From NCBI RefSeq assembly GCF_003351345.1, contig NZ_QQTO01000030.1, positions 1-64,000 of the forward strand: DNA of 64,000 bases, read 5' to 3'. A model generated the notes under the pieces. That model saw only the letters and a list, made by a program, of their open reading frames with translations, was not told the DNA's origin and made no database searches. Position 1 is the stretch's first letter; the number at the start of each line of letters is the position of its first letter. The translations under genes and the position numbers were made by a program. Below, piece after piece: positions 17,442-26,011 of this stretch. This DNA is from Allobosea caraganae. GTDB taxonomy: Bacteria > Pseudomonadota > Alphaproteobacteria > Rhizobiales > Beijerinckiaceae.

Positions 17442-18332
17442 TCACGCGTGCCGGGTGCCGAGATGCGTCATCAGGAGCTGGACCGGCGCGGGCAAAGAGA
17501 GCACGTCGCGCACGCAGATGTTCCAGTGGCGAACGGCCCAATCCTCGTCGAGAGGCACCGCGACGAGCGGAGCGGTGGCGACATAGCGTGCGGCGTGGTG
17601 CTCCGGCACAAGCGCGATGCCGAGTTTCGCCTCGACCATGCTCCGCGCCGGCTCGAAGCCGTTCACCCTGATGCGCAGCCGCAAGGGTTTGCTGAGATCG
17701 GCTGCAGCGCGCAGCACGAGCGAGTTGAGATAGCTGCCCTTCTGGGGGCCGACGAGGTCGTGCTCGGCTACCTCGTCGAATTTGAGCTTGGCCGCGCTGC
17801 TCAAGGCATGATCCTCCGGCATGATCACGACTAGCCGATCGCTCCGGTACGGCAGGATGTGCAGGCCGCTCACCAATGCATTGCCGCCAAAGATTCCGAT
17901 ATCGGCGGCATTCTCGGAGACCGCGCGGACGACGTCCTGGCTCAGCCCTTCCTCGAGATCGATCAGAACTCCCGGGTGCAGCGTCATGAAATCGCGAATA
18001 TCCGCCGGCAAGTACTGCACGACCGTGGACAGGCTCGCATGCAGGCGGATCTGCCCACGTATCCCCTTGGAATGATCGGCGAGCTCTGTTTCCATCTGGG
18101 AGATATCGCGCAAGATGGTCCGCGCATGCTGAAGCAGGCTATAAGCCGCCGGCGTCAACTCAAGGCCTCTGTTACTACGAGTAAAAAGAGGCGTTTTAAG
18201 AATTCTTTCGAGAATTGAGATTCTTTTGCTGACCGCCGATGCAGAAATATGCTCAATATCCGCCGCTCTGACGATATTTTTCTGCTCGCAAACAGTAACG
18301 AACAGTTTGAGCGACAAAAGATCGAACAGCAT
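17442..18332 (-). CDS. LysR-family transcriptional regulator
   Basis: LysR-type regulator of 296 residues: winged helix-turn-helix in the first 60 (LFVTVCEQKNIVRAADIEHISASAVSKRISILE), linker helix, then the effector domain. ATG at 18332 is chosen because GGAGGG lies six bases upstream; longer forms are possible. It is convergent to the leuCDB-transporter operon and is the only intact regulator near it, so it may control that operon, though no operator was identified. Confidence 0.88.
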   Translation of the reverse strand: MLFDLLSLKLFVTVCEQKNIVRAADIEHISASAVSKRISILERILKTPLFTRSNRGLELTPAAYSLLQHARTILRDISQMETELADHSKGIRGQIRLHASLSTVVQYLPADIRDFMTLHPGVLIDLEEGLSQDVVRAVSENAADIGIFGGNALVSGLHILPYRSDRLVVIMPEDHALSSAAKLKFDEVAEHDLVGPQKGSYLNSLVLRAAADLSKPLRLRIRVNGFEPARSMVEAKLGIALVPEHHAARYVATAPLVAVPLDEDWAVRHWNICVRDVLSLPAPVQLLMTHLGTRHA

Positions 18333-18475
18333 GTCGGCCCCTCCCATATGCGCCATACGTACCTCTAACACAGGATACCCGGCCTGCGAGATCTACGCGT
18401 GGCGGGTGATGAAAGTCCCGGTTGACGATCTCGAAAAGGCAGCCGCCTACGAATTTTATCGGCGCGCCGTCCGCG

Positions 18476-18772
18476 AGCGAGTAGTCGGACCACCTGGATC
18501 GAGCCGATGGCGTTGGCGTCAAACTGATGGCGGATCTGCTCGTCGGATACCTCTTTCGCAGCGCCCGTGAGGCCGTATCCTGCGTTGTTCACGATGACGT
18601 CGATACGCCCGAAGTCGCCGAACGCTTTGGCCACCACCTGTCGAACCGCGGCAGTGCTGGTGACATCGAGATGGCGCGTCCAGAACAGCTCTCCGTATTC
18701 GCGAGAAAGGTCAGCCAGGACCTCCATCCGGCGCGCCGTTCCCGCGACGCGATCACCGCGCTCCAACAGCTG
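18476..18772 (-). pseudogene. SDR fragment truncated by an IS5-family remnant
   Basis: On the minus strand the frame reads [21 protein letters not shown], then [20 protein letters not shown] and [10 protein letters not shown]. The NNAG motif and spacing are those of an SDR reductase. The nucleotide-binding N terminus is gone exactly where the IS5-family transposase tail begins (about 18770), and the C terminus with the catalytic Tyr/Lys is absent. Confidence 0.7.
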
Positions 18773-18944
18773 CCGAGGCGGTGGGTCGTCGAGCGCACCT
18801 TCGGCTGGATGACCCGGTGGAAGCGCCTCGTCCGAGACTGCGAACAGCGCCTCGACGTCTCCGCAGCCATGATCCACGTCGCCGTCGGAAGCCTCATGCT
18901 TCGGCGTATCGTCCATCCGTGAGCATTCTCAAAACGGACTCTTA
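18767..18944 (+). mobile_element. IS5-family transposase C-terminal remnant
   Basis: The frame [20 protein letters not shown] followed by [20 protein letters not shown] ends at TGA 18920-18922. VVERTFGW contains the third catalytic acidic residue of IS5/IS427-group transposases. The upstream DDE part is missing. A possible right end, ACTCTTAG, lies at about 18937-18944. It is an inactive relic sitting in the broken SDR gene. Confidence 0.8.
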
Positions 18945-19221
18945 GAGCCTCGATTTGCTCGAACTTGATTCTTGCGCTGTCAAAAATTATCCCACAAACT
19001 AAAAGATGAAACAAAAGTCCGCTATGCGGACAATTGGTGGGTCCCGACATGCCGGCCGATCATCAAGACAATCCAACGATGCTGGAAAGCTTCGCGCATT
19101 CATACGCGTTCCGCTCTTCACATCGTGTCCCTGAGGGACCGGGTGGCGATAGCGAGTGTGTTTTCTAGAGAATGAAGCCGCTCCACTTTCTTCAATTGCC
19201 ACAGGAATTCATTTGTCGACC
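18945..19221. promoter_or_regulatory. Region upstream of the CoA-transferase gene with a 19-bp IclR-type element
   Basis: AGTCCGCTATGCGGACAAT occupies 19016-19034; its core GTCCGCTATGCGGAC (19017-19031) has 5-bp arms around a five-base centre, the layout of IclR-family boxes. Exactly the same 19 bases occur in inverted orientation at 31273-31291, upstream of the ferredoxin gene. No gene was seen in the rest of this stretch. Confidence 0.8.
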
Positions 19222-21591
19222 ATGTCCGATCATGTCACCACGCCATCGCTTGCCCCGCTCGCCGGATTACGAGTGCTTGAACTAGGCGGCGACGTCTCGC
19301 TAGCTTTCGCCGCGCGCCTGCTGGCCGATCTGGGCGCCGAGGTGCTCAGGGCGGCTCCACCAGGAGGCGATGCGATACGCAATGCCGCCCCGCTGACGGT
19401 TGGCGGTAGCGGGCTGTTTACCTATCTCAACCATGGAAAAAAGGAGATATCCGCCGAGCCCGCCACACTTGCACGGCTGGCGCTGCAGGCCGACCTGCTT
19501 CTCTGGGCGCCGGAGGCTGAGGGAAGCGCGGCTTTTCGGACAGCTGTCCCCCGACAGGATGAGGCCGCGCGGCCACCGGTCATCGTTTTTACTGCGCAAG
19601 GGCTGACCGGGGCTAGGGCCGGCGCTCCCGGCAATGCCTTTACCGCTCAGCACGGCGGCGGCTTCGCATGGCATCAAGCATCTCCAGTGAGCGATCCCGA
19701 GGGGCAGCCGCCTCTCGGCTGCCCCGACCTTGAGGCTTCCATGCTGATTGGCCTGGTCGGCGCCAACGCGGCGATGACCGCGCTGGCCGAGCCGCGTGGC
19801 GAAACCCCGCCGTCATGGCTGGACATCTCGGCCGAGGACGTGTTCGCGTGGAACCTGGTCGATGCGCTGGCCGAATATCATGACGGCGTTTTGACGCCGG
19901 GCCGCCAACGCACGCCCGGCCGGGAGATCACAATTGCCGGCGGGCTGATCTGGCTTTTGCCCTGCGCCGACGGAACCATCGTCGTATCGCCTCGCGAGGA
20001 CCACCAATGGGAGCGCTGGGTGGAGCTCATGGGAAACCCTGACTGGGCAAAGGATCCGAACCTATGCGGTACGCGCGCCGTACGGACGGCGCATGCTTCG
20101 GAGATCGGAAGGTATATGCGCGACTGGTCGGTCGGCGTGTCCGCCCGTCCGATTTTCGAGGCCGCGCAGGCCGCGCGCGTGGCCTGCTTCCCAGTCAGCA
20201 CAGCCCGCGACCTGCTTGAGAACCGGCAGTTGGCGGCGCGCCATTTTTTCCGTTCCTGGGTGCTGCCGGATGGTGTGGCGGTGAAGATGCCGGGGTTGCC
20301 CTTCACAATGCGAAGCAGCGGTGGCGCTGCGTTGCTTCGCACCAGTCCGATCCAGCCTCCGGTGCCGGCGGACCCATGCTTCGCGACACCCCATCGAGAT
20401 ATAGTCGAACTACCGCGTGCGCGACGTCACGCTCCCCTGGCAGGCATAAGGGTGGTGGACTTCTCCTGGGTTGTCGCCGGGCCGATGGCTACCAAGATGC
20501 TCGGCGCGCTTGGGGCTGAGATCATCAAGATCGAATCCTCGCAGCGGGCCGAGTTCGCCATGCGCGGGGGCTGGTTCGCGGGCGTCAACAACAACAAGAG
20601 AAGCTGTACCATCGACATCACGACCGAGGAAGGTCGGGCGCTCGTACGCGGACTCGTGGCCAAAAGCGACATCGTCGTGGAGAACTTCTCCGCGCGTGTG
20701 CTGAGCAAGAACGGGCTCGCATACGAAGACCTGAAAGCGGTGCGGCCGGACATCGTCTACGTCTCCGCCTCCGGCCTGGGCCGTGAAGGCCCCGAGCGCG
20801 ATCTGGTCGCTTACGGATCGCTGCTGCAGTGCTATAGCGGACGCGTCGGGCTGATCGGAAAAGCCAATCCCAAGCTAGAGGCGATGGGCGTGATGCCGGC
20901 ATGGACAGACCCCATTACGTCGCTTTGGGAAAGCTTCGCCATTCTCGCCGCGCTTCGGCATCGCGCTGCCACGGGCGAAGGGGCCTACGTCGATCTCTCG
21001 ATGCTGGAAGCCACGGTGGCATTGCTGCCGGACGCACTTCTGCATGTAGCCCTCGGACGGAACCCGCCGCGCGATGGCAGCGCCGAAGATCTTGGCGGCG
21101 CGCCGTCTGGACTGTTTCGGTGCGCCGGGGACGACGCATGGCTTGCGGTTTCGGTAAGCGGCGAGACATCTTGGCGAGGGCTTTGCAGGGCGCTCGGTCG
21201 AGCGGATTGGGCAGCCGACGCCGATATGGCATCGGCGGAGGGGCGGCGGAATGCGGCCGAAAGCCTGCGTGAGGATGTTGCTGCTTGGTGCCGTGTTCGC
21301 GACGCATTGGAGGCACAGGCGGCGCTTCGCTCGCATGGAGTGCCTGCCGCGAGGTCGCGGGGAATAGTCGATCTGGTCGAGGACGTGCAGTTGCGTCAGC
21401 GCGGAATCTATAGGCAACTCGCGAACGGTGCCTGGAGCATTGCCTTGCCTTGGATGGATACCGATGGCTGGCGGGGCAAACTAACGCCCATGCCGGAGTT
21501 AGGTGCTGACAACGAGTATGTGTTCGGAGAAATCCTGGGATTGAACCGCGAACGGATGGCGGCGCTTAAAGCCAGCGGCGCGATCCGGTAA
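19222..21591 (+). CDS. Two-domain class III CoA-transferase (CaiB/BaiF family)
   Basis: Protein of 789 residues, about twice the usual CaiB/BaiF length. The first half (to about 400) begins LAGLRVLELGGDVSLAFAAR; the second half repeats the family opening as LAGIRVVDFSWVVAGPMAT near residue 410. The second half keeps the AGVNNNKRS loop and Asp563 in WTDPITS, at the place of the catalytic aspartate that carries the acyl group. Function: moving CoA between acids. ATG 19222 is used; an in-frame TTG at 19213 has AGGAA at better spacing. First gene of the oxygenase/uptake module, so it probably activates an acid in the same pathway. Confidence 0.88.
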   Translation: MSDHVTTPSLAPLAGLRVLELGGDVSLAFAARLLADLGAEVLRAAPPGGDAIRNAAPLTVGGSGLFTYLNHGKKEISAEPATLARLALQADLLLWAPEAEGSAAFRTAVPRQDEAARPPVIVFTAQGLTGARAGAPGNAFTAQHGGGFAWHQASPVSDPEGQPPLGCPDLEASMLIGLVGANAAMTALAEPRGETPPSWLDISAEDVFAWNLVDALAEYHDGVLTPGRQRTPGREITIAGGLIWLLPCADGTIVVSPREDHQWERWVELMGNPDWAKDPNLCGTRAVRTAHASEIGRYMRDWSVGVSARPIFEAAQAARVACFPVSTARDLLENRQLAARHFFRSWVLPDGVAVKMPGLPFTMRSSGGAALLRTSPIQPPVPADPCFATPHRDIVELPRARRHAPLAGIRVVDFSWVVAGPMATKMLGALGAEIIKIESSQRAEFAMRGGWFAGVNNNKRSCTIDITTEEGRALVRGLVAKSDIVVENFSARVLSKNGLAYEDLKAVRPDIVYVSASGLGREGPERDLVAYGSLLQCYSGRVGLIGKANPKLEAMGVMPAWTDPITSLWESFAILAALRHRAATGEGAYVDLSMLEATVALLPDALLHVALGRNPPRDGSAEDLGGAPSGLFRCAGDDAWLAVSVSGETSWRGLCRALGRADWAADADMASAEGRRNAAESLREDVAAWCRVRDALEAQAALRSHGVPAARSRGIVDLVEDVQLRQRGIYRQLANGAWSIALPWMDTDGWRGKLTPMPELGADNEYVFGEILGLNRERMAALKASGAIR

Positions 21592-22149
21592 GGAACGGAG
21601 TTCCTTCGTCCACAATTCGCGCGATAGGACACGTTCAGGGCAACTATTGAACGCAAGGGCGTAAACCGGCGGTGAACTCGAAACGTGTATTGTCGGCAAC
21701 CGCTTACGCCCAGAATGGAACCCGCGTCGCAAAGACGGAGGCGCGCTTCGTGCTTCGGCGACGGCCGCTTATGGCACCTTGATAATCTTGGGAACAGCGG
21801 CGCGATGGGACGAAGGCGCAAGCAGCAAACTGAGATAACAAAGTTTCCCCGTTTCAGGCGTTCAGAGCCTCAAGAGAGCGCTTGCCGAGCGGCGTGACAG
21901 CGATTCGAACCGGCGCTTTCGCCGGATGAAATCCAAAGTGAAAAATATATAACAGAATAGATTAATTTGTTTTCGGGAGTGTTGCCCGTTTTTCTTATGG
22001 TATAACCTAACAGTATTTAGTATAGAACATATTTCAAAGAAAATTATTTCTTCCGCCGCAATAGACGTTGCAAAGTCCGCGAAGTTCATAGTACGCTCAT
22101 TAGAACGAACAAAAGTTCGCTTAACGAACGCACCTTATAGGAGGACCGG
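21592..22149. promoter_or_regulatory. Long intergenic stretch before the Rieske oxygenase, with IclR-like palindrome
   Basis: No gene is supported in these 558 bases. A hairpin CCGGCG-CTTT-CGCCGG lies at 21910-21925 without a T-run. The part from about 21935 is clearly AT-rich. GTTCGCTTAACGAAC at 22115-22129 has perfect GTTCG/CGAAC arms with a five-base centre, the classic layout of PcaR/PobR-type IclR boxes, and resembles the GTCCG-N5-CGGAC element of the same cluster. A strong AGGAGG follows, just before the oxygenase ATG. Confidence 0.6.
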
Positions 22150-23472
22150 ATGATCTCTGCTCAGGACAGTGAACTGTTGACCCGTGTCGGCCCCGGTGCG
22201 GCGCTGGGCGAACTGATGCGACAATACTGGATACCTGCGTGCCTCTCGAGCGAACTGGAGAGCGACGGCGCTCCGGTTCGGATCATGTTGCTGGGCGAAA
22301 AACTGATCGCATTCCGCGACAGCGAGGGGCGAGTCGGCCTGATGGATCACAGGTGCCCACATCGTTGCGCCTCTCTTTTCTTCGGGCGCAACGAGGAAGG
22401 CGGTATCCGTTGTGCTTATCACGGCTGGAAATTCGGCGCCGACGGCCAGTGCCTCGACATGCCAAACGTGCCGCCGGACTACGAGTTTTCGCCCAGGGTG
22501 AAGGTGACGGCCTACCCGACGAAGGAAATGGGCGGTCTAGTCTGGACCTATATGGGCAAGCGCGAGAAGGCTCCGCCACCACCGGCCATCGAGGTTCTGT
22601 CGCTGCCGTTGGAGGATCTACAGATTCGCTGCCATATGCGGGAATGCAATTGGCTGCAGTCGCTGGAAGGCGACATCGACACCTCGCATTTCGGGTTCCT
22701 TCATGTGGGCACCGTGGATGCCGACGACGTCGATGAAGACAACATGCACCGCTGGGGTCTGTTGGATCGCGCCCCGATGTACAAGGTCAAGGATACCGAC
22801 TGGGGCACGATGTACGCCGCATACAGGCCGGCTGACGCGGGGCAGCTTTATTATCGCTTTGCCCACTTCATGTTCCCCTGCTTTGCAATGCCGCCGGACG
22901 GCAACATCGAGGACATGATCCAGACGACACTTAATGTACCGATGGATGACGAGCATACCATGGTCTACAATCTGGCCTGGAAGCGCCGCACACCGTCTAT
23001 GCGCAAGCTCAAGGACGGCAGCCCCATTCCCGGCGCCTCCGTCAACCTGAACTATATGCCGCGGACTGACGATTGGTTCGGCCGCTGGCGTCTGGTCGCC
23101 CGCAAGGACAATGACTACCAGATCAATCGCGAGATGCAGCAGAACGACGTCTCCTATACGGGGATCGAGGGTGTCGGCGTGCAGGATCAGGCGATGGTCG
23201 AGAGCATGGGGCCGATCGTCGACCGCACGCTGGAGCACCTGGCGCCCAGTGACCGGATGATATCGGCCACGCGGCGCCGGATCATAGCGGCTGCGCGGGC
23301 TTTCCAGTCGGACGGTTCGTTGCCGGCGACCGTGGAAAACCCCGAAGTTACCCGCCGAGCGCGCGGCGGCTCGATCATCGCCGACGAGCGTATCGATTGG
23401 CTCGACGTCTACGCCCAGGGGTTGGGCAACGCAAAAAGTCCAGCGAACTTCCTCAGCAGCGCCGCCGAATAG
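22150..23472 (+). CDS. Rieske non-heme iron oxygenase, phthalate 4,5-dioxygenase-like
   Basis: Oxygenase component of 440 residues, the length of phthalate-dioxygenase-type alpha subunits. Rieske ligands are Cys69-His71 and Cys88-His91 (CPHRC ... CAYHGW). The mononuclear iron site is His180 and His185 in DTSHFGFLH with Asp346 (VQDQAM); Asp177 is the likely electron-bridging aspartate. Such enzymes hydroxylate or demethylate aromatic acids or N-methylated compounds. No reductase domain is fused; a ferredoxin and reductase lie 6 kb downstream on the other strand. Start is fixed by TAGGAGG. Confidence 0.92.
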   Translation: MISAQDSELLTRVGPGAALGELMRQYWIPACLSSELESDGAPVRIMLLGEKLIAFRDSEGRVGLMDHRCPHRCASLFFGRNEEGGIRCAYHGWKFGADGQCLDMPNVPPDYEFSPRVKVTAYPTKEMGGLVWTYMGKREKAPPPPAIEVLSLPLEDLQIRCHMRECNWLQSLEGDIDTSHFGFLHVGTVDADDVDEDNMHRWGLLDRAPMYKVKDTDWGTMYAAYRPADAGQLYYRFAHFMFPCFAMPPDGNIEDMIQTTLNVPMDDEHTMVYNLAWKRRTPSMRKLKDGSPIPGASVNLNYMPRTDDWFGRWRLVARKDNDYQINREMQQNDVSYTGIEGVGVQDQAMVESMGPIVDRTLEHLAPSDRMISATRRRIIAAARAFQSDGSLPATVENPEVTRRARGGSIIADERIDWLDVYAQGLGNAKSPANFLSSAAE

Positions 23473-23511
23473 GGAGCACCGGACGGGTTGGCTGCCGCTG
23501 CCCAATGGCTA

Positions 23512-23617
23512 CTAGAGCATCGGACCGAAAAGTGGAATCCGGTTTTCGGAAGAATCCGATGCAATAACAAAAGGCTAGATCGCCACATTGCGTCCGATGG
23601 GACGCACGGCGATCTAG
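23512..23617. repeat. Hyphomicrobiales intergenic repeat with nested hairpin
   Basis: Begins TAGAGCATCGGACCGAAAAG, the other common form of the AGAGCAT repeat, and continues into a hairpin with outer arms CTAGATCGCC (23575-23584) and GGCGATCTAG (23608-23617) and inner arms GCGTCC/GGACGC around GATG. It separates the oxygenase gene from the first binding-protein gene and may limit read-through. Confidence 0.75.
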
Positions 23618-23656
23618 ACGGCATCTTATCGAGCACACGAATTCTGGGAGGAAGGG

Positions 23657-24763
23657 ATGTTCGATTGCAACAATGGCGCCGCGTCCTCGGCGTACCAGGG
23701 ATCTGGCCGTGTCTCGCGCCGCGCCGTTTTGGCCGGCGGTACGGCCAGCCTTCTCGCTGCGGCCACTGCAAGCCGCGTGAAGGCTGCAGCCGAAGAGCTT
23801 TTCTCGAAACCGCTCTCGCCGTTGCTTGCCGAGCTTTACGAACGCGCGAAACCCGAGAGTCAGGTCACCATCTGGGCGGCCGGAACCGGCAATCTTTTCT
23901 GGCTCGACGGCACGTTCGTTAAGCGCTTTCCGGCAATTAAGCTCAACTCGCTGGGCGCCCGCGATGTCGGCACCCGCATCATCGCTGAGAGCCGGGCAGG
24001 CAGAAACGTGGCCGACGTCTGGAGTCATTCTCTCGGCGGATCGCTGCAAGTCCAGGAGCGTGGGATCTTCGACAAGGTGGACTGGGCCAGCCTCGGCGTG
24101 AATCCGAACGATCTCCTGTTCGACGGCAAAGGCGCGCCACAGCACAATTTCGTCTACACGCCGATCTTTTTGAACTCTCGTCTCGCCGAAACGGATCGGC
24201 CCCGCAAATGGACCGATCTGACGGAAAATCCCTTCTGGCACAACAAGATGGTTTCCAGCACGTTCCATCTGCCGCGCGTCTCGGCCTTTCTCGCGCTTGA
24301 ATGGGGCGAGGAGCGCACCATCGAATGGCTGCGAATGATGCTGGAAAAGCAGAAGACCCTGATCACCACCGGCGAAGGCACGGATTTTCTGACGTCAGGC
24401 GAGCGTATCCTCGCACCAGGCGAAAGCACCGGCACCGCCTTCCGGTTTACGCGCAACGGCTTGGAAATGGGCCACCAGGTGATGGACATTGTCCCGGCGA
24501 CCCAATTCGTCCTGTGCAAGCCTAAGGCGGCGCCGCATCCGAACGCGGCTAACCTTCTTCTTGCCTGGCTGCTTTCCCCGGAAGGAAAGGAACTGAACGA
24601 GACTGTCGCCGGCTGGTCGGACATTCGCTCAAATTCCGCTTCCCCGCTGCGGCGTGAAATCGCCGCCGCCGGCTCGAAGATCCTCTTCGAGGACACCGAC
24701 ACGATGCAGAAGCGCGCGGACTACTACAAGAATTTCTCGGACGTCGTTCGCGGCCTCAGGTAG
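23657..24763 (+). CDS. ABC transporter substrate-binding protein (AfuA/FutA-like), copy 1
   Basis: Periplasmic protein of 368 residues with a twin-arginine signal (SRRAVLAGGTASLLAAATASR, about residues 20-40). The mature part shows ELYERAKPE...VTIWAAGTG and TPHPNA-like APHPNAANLLLAWLLSPEG near the end, as in the family 1 (COG1840) binding proteins. GGAGGAAGGG precedes the ATG. It is clearly homologous along its whole length to the next gene, so the two arose by tandem duplication and may bind related ligands for one permease. Confidence 0.88.
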   Translation: MFDCNNGAASSAYQGSGRVSRRAVLAGGTASLLAAATASRVKAAAEELFSKPLSPLLAELYERAKPESQVTIWAAGTGNLFWLDGTFVKRFPAIKLNSLGARDVGTRIIAESRAGRNVADVWSHSLGGSLQVQERGIFDKVDWASLGVNPNDLLFDGKGAPQHNFVYTPIFLNSRLAETDRPRKWTDLTENPFWHNKMVSSTFHLPRVSAFLALEWGEERTIEWLRMMLEKQKTLITTGEGTDFLTSGERILAPGESTGTAFRFTRNGLEMGHQVMDIVPATQFVLCKPKAAPHPNAANLLLAWLLSPEGKELNETVAGWSDIRSNSASPLRREIAAAGSKILFEDTDTMQKRADYYKNFSDVVRGLR

Positions 24764-24925
24764 TCCACACGACCGCTGCGGTCGTGGGCGGTTGTATTGC
24801 GCGGGATGGACGGTAGTCCCGTTCAGAAAGGAGACCAAGTCGTCACGTCTTCACGGCATGTAGTAGCTGCTTTCCGCTGGATGGCTTGCTAAAATAAAAA
24901 AGAAACGCGTTATTGGGAGGAAGTA

Positions 24926-26002
24926 ATGTCAAAAATACGCGCTTCCAGCAAGGTGGAGGCCTCGAGATCTATGACAATTTCCAGGCGTGCGGCATTGTTG
25001 GGCGGTGCGGCGAGCGTACTGGCTACGACGACGGGCCGCCAGGCCGTGGCTCAAACCGCGCTCTCGCCGCAACTGGCGGAACTCTACGAACGCGCAAAGC
25101 CGGAAGGCGAGGTCTCTATTTGGGGGCCAAGCGCCACCACCATAGGATGGATTCCCGATATCTTCGCCGAACGCTTTCGGGACATCAAGGTAAGCTTCGT
25201 CGGCAGCGAACAGGCGGCTGCGAGGTTCATCACGGAATCGCGTGCGAATCGCCATACCGCCGATCTCTGGTTCTATTCGCTCGGCGCAACCCTCGACATC
25301 CAAAGCCGTGGACTTTTGCAGAAGCACGACTGGGCAAGCCTCGGCGCCAAGCCGGAGGGCATCTTCTTCGGCGGCGAGGTCGTGGCTATGAACAACCACG
25401 TTTCCACGCCCATCTTCTCACGCAGCCTGGTCAAGGACGATGACGTGCCCCGGCAGTACGAGGCGCTGCTTGACCCGAGATGGAAAGACAACATGGTCGC
25501 GAGCAGTTTTTTGCTGCCGCGCATGGCGGCCTATCTCGCCATTGAATGGGGCCTTCAACGCACTCAAAAATGGATGCGGGCCTTGATCGATGACAACCGC
25601 ACGATGATCACGACCGCGCCGGTCAGCGACCTGTTGTTTTCCGGCGAGAGGCGCCTCGCGATCTCGGAAAGTGTCGGCGCTGCGCGGCGTATGAACAATG
25701 CAGGCCGCAATGTTGGCTACAGGCTGATGGAAATCGTGCCTTGCACGCAGTTCACTCTCGCGGTCACCAAGAATACGCCACACCCGAATGCGGCACGCTT
25801 CCTTGCAGCCTGGCTGATGACGTCGGAAGCCAAGACGCTGTTCTCCGAGCGCGCAGGTCTTTCCGACGTCCGGACAGACCCGAATTCCCCGTTGTCCAGG
25901 GAAATTCAGGCGGCGAGGCTAAAACCTGTCTTCGAGGACGTCAATACCATGGACCAAAGGGCGGATTATTATCGACAATTGTCGGCGATCGCGAAGGGAT
26001 AG
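24926..26002 (+). CDS. ABC transporter substrate-binding protein (AfuA/FutA-like), copy 2
   Basis: Binding protein of 358 residues with a twin-arginine signal (SRRAALLGGAASVLATTTG). Shared blocks with copy 1 include LSPQLAELYERAKPE, DWASLG, LPRMAAYLAIEWG, TPHPNAARFLAAWLM and TMDQRADYYRQLS. The copies differ most around the ligand-binding turn near residue 55-80. GGGAGG precedes the ATG. It lies 9 bases before the permease gene, so it is the more tightly coupled copy. Confidence 0.88.
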   Translation: MSKIRASSKVEASRSMTISRRAALLGGAASVLATTTGRQAVAQTALSPQLAELYERAKPEGEVSIWGPSATTIGWIPDIFAERFRDIKVSFVGSEQAAARFITESRANRHTADLWFYSLGATLDIQSRGLLQKHDWASLGAKPEGIFFGGEVVAMNNHVSTPIFSRSLVKDDDVPRQYEALLDPRWKDNMVASSFLLPRMAAYLAIEWGLQRTQKWMRALIDDNRTMITTAPVSDLLFSGERRLAISESVGAARRMNNAGRNVGYRLMEIVPCTQFTLAVTKNTPHPNAARFLAAWLMTSEAKTLFSERAGLSDVRTDPNSPLSREIQAARLKPVFEDVNTMDQRADYYRQLSAIAKG

Positions 26003-26011
26003 CAACAGGCA

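Noticed and set aside
21910..21925. CCGGCG-CTTT-CGCCGG hairpin as a terminator of the CoA-transferase transcript
   Set aside because: There is no T-run after the stem on either strand and it lies over 300 bases past the stop codon; kept only as a note.
21895..21930. A string resembling a tRNA T-arm (GGTTCGAATC on the minus strand)
   Set aside because: The flanking bases do not form a 5-bp T stem, and no acceptor, D or anticodon arms can be drawn.
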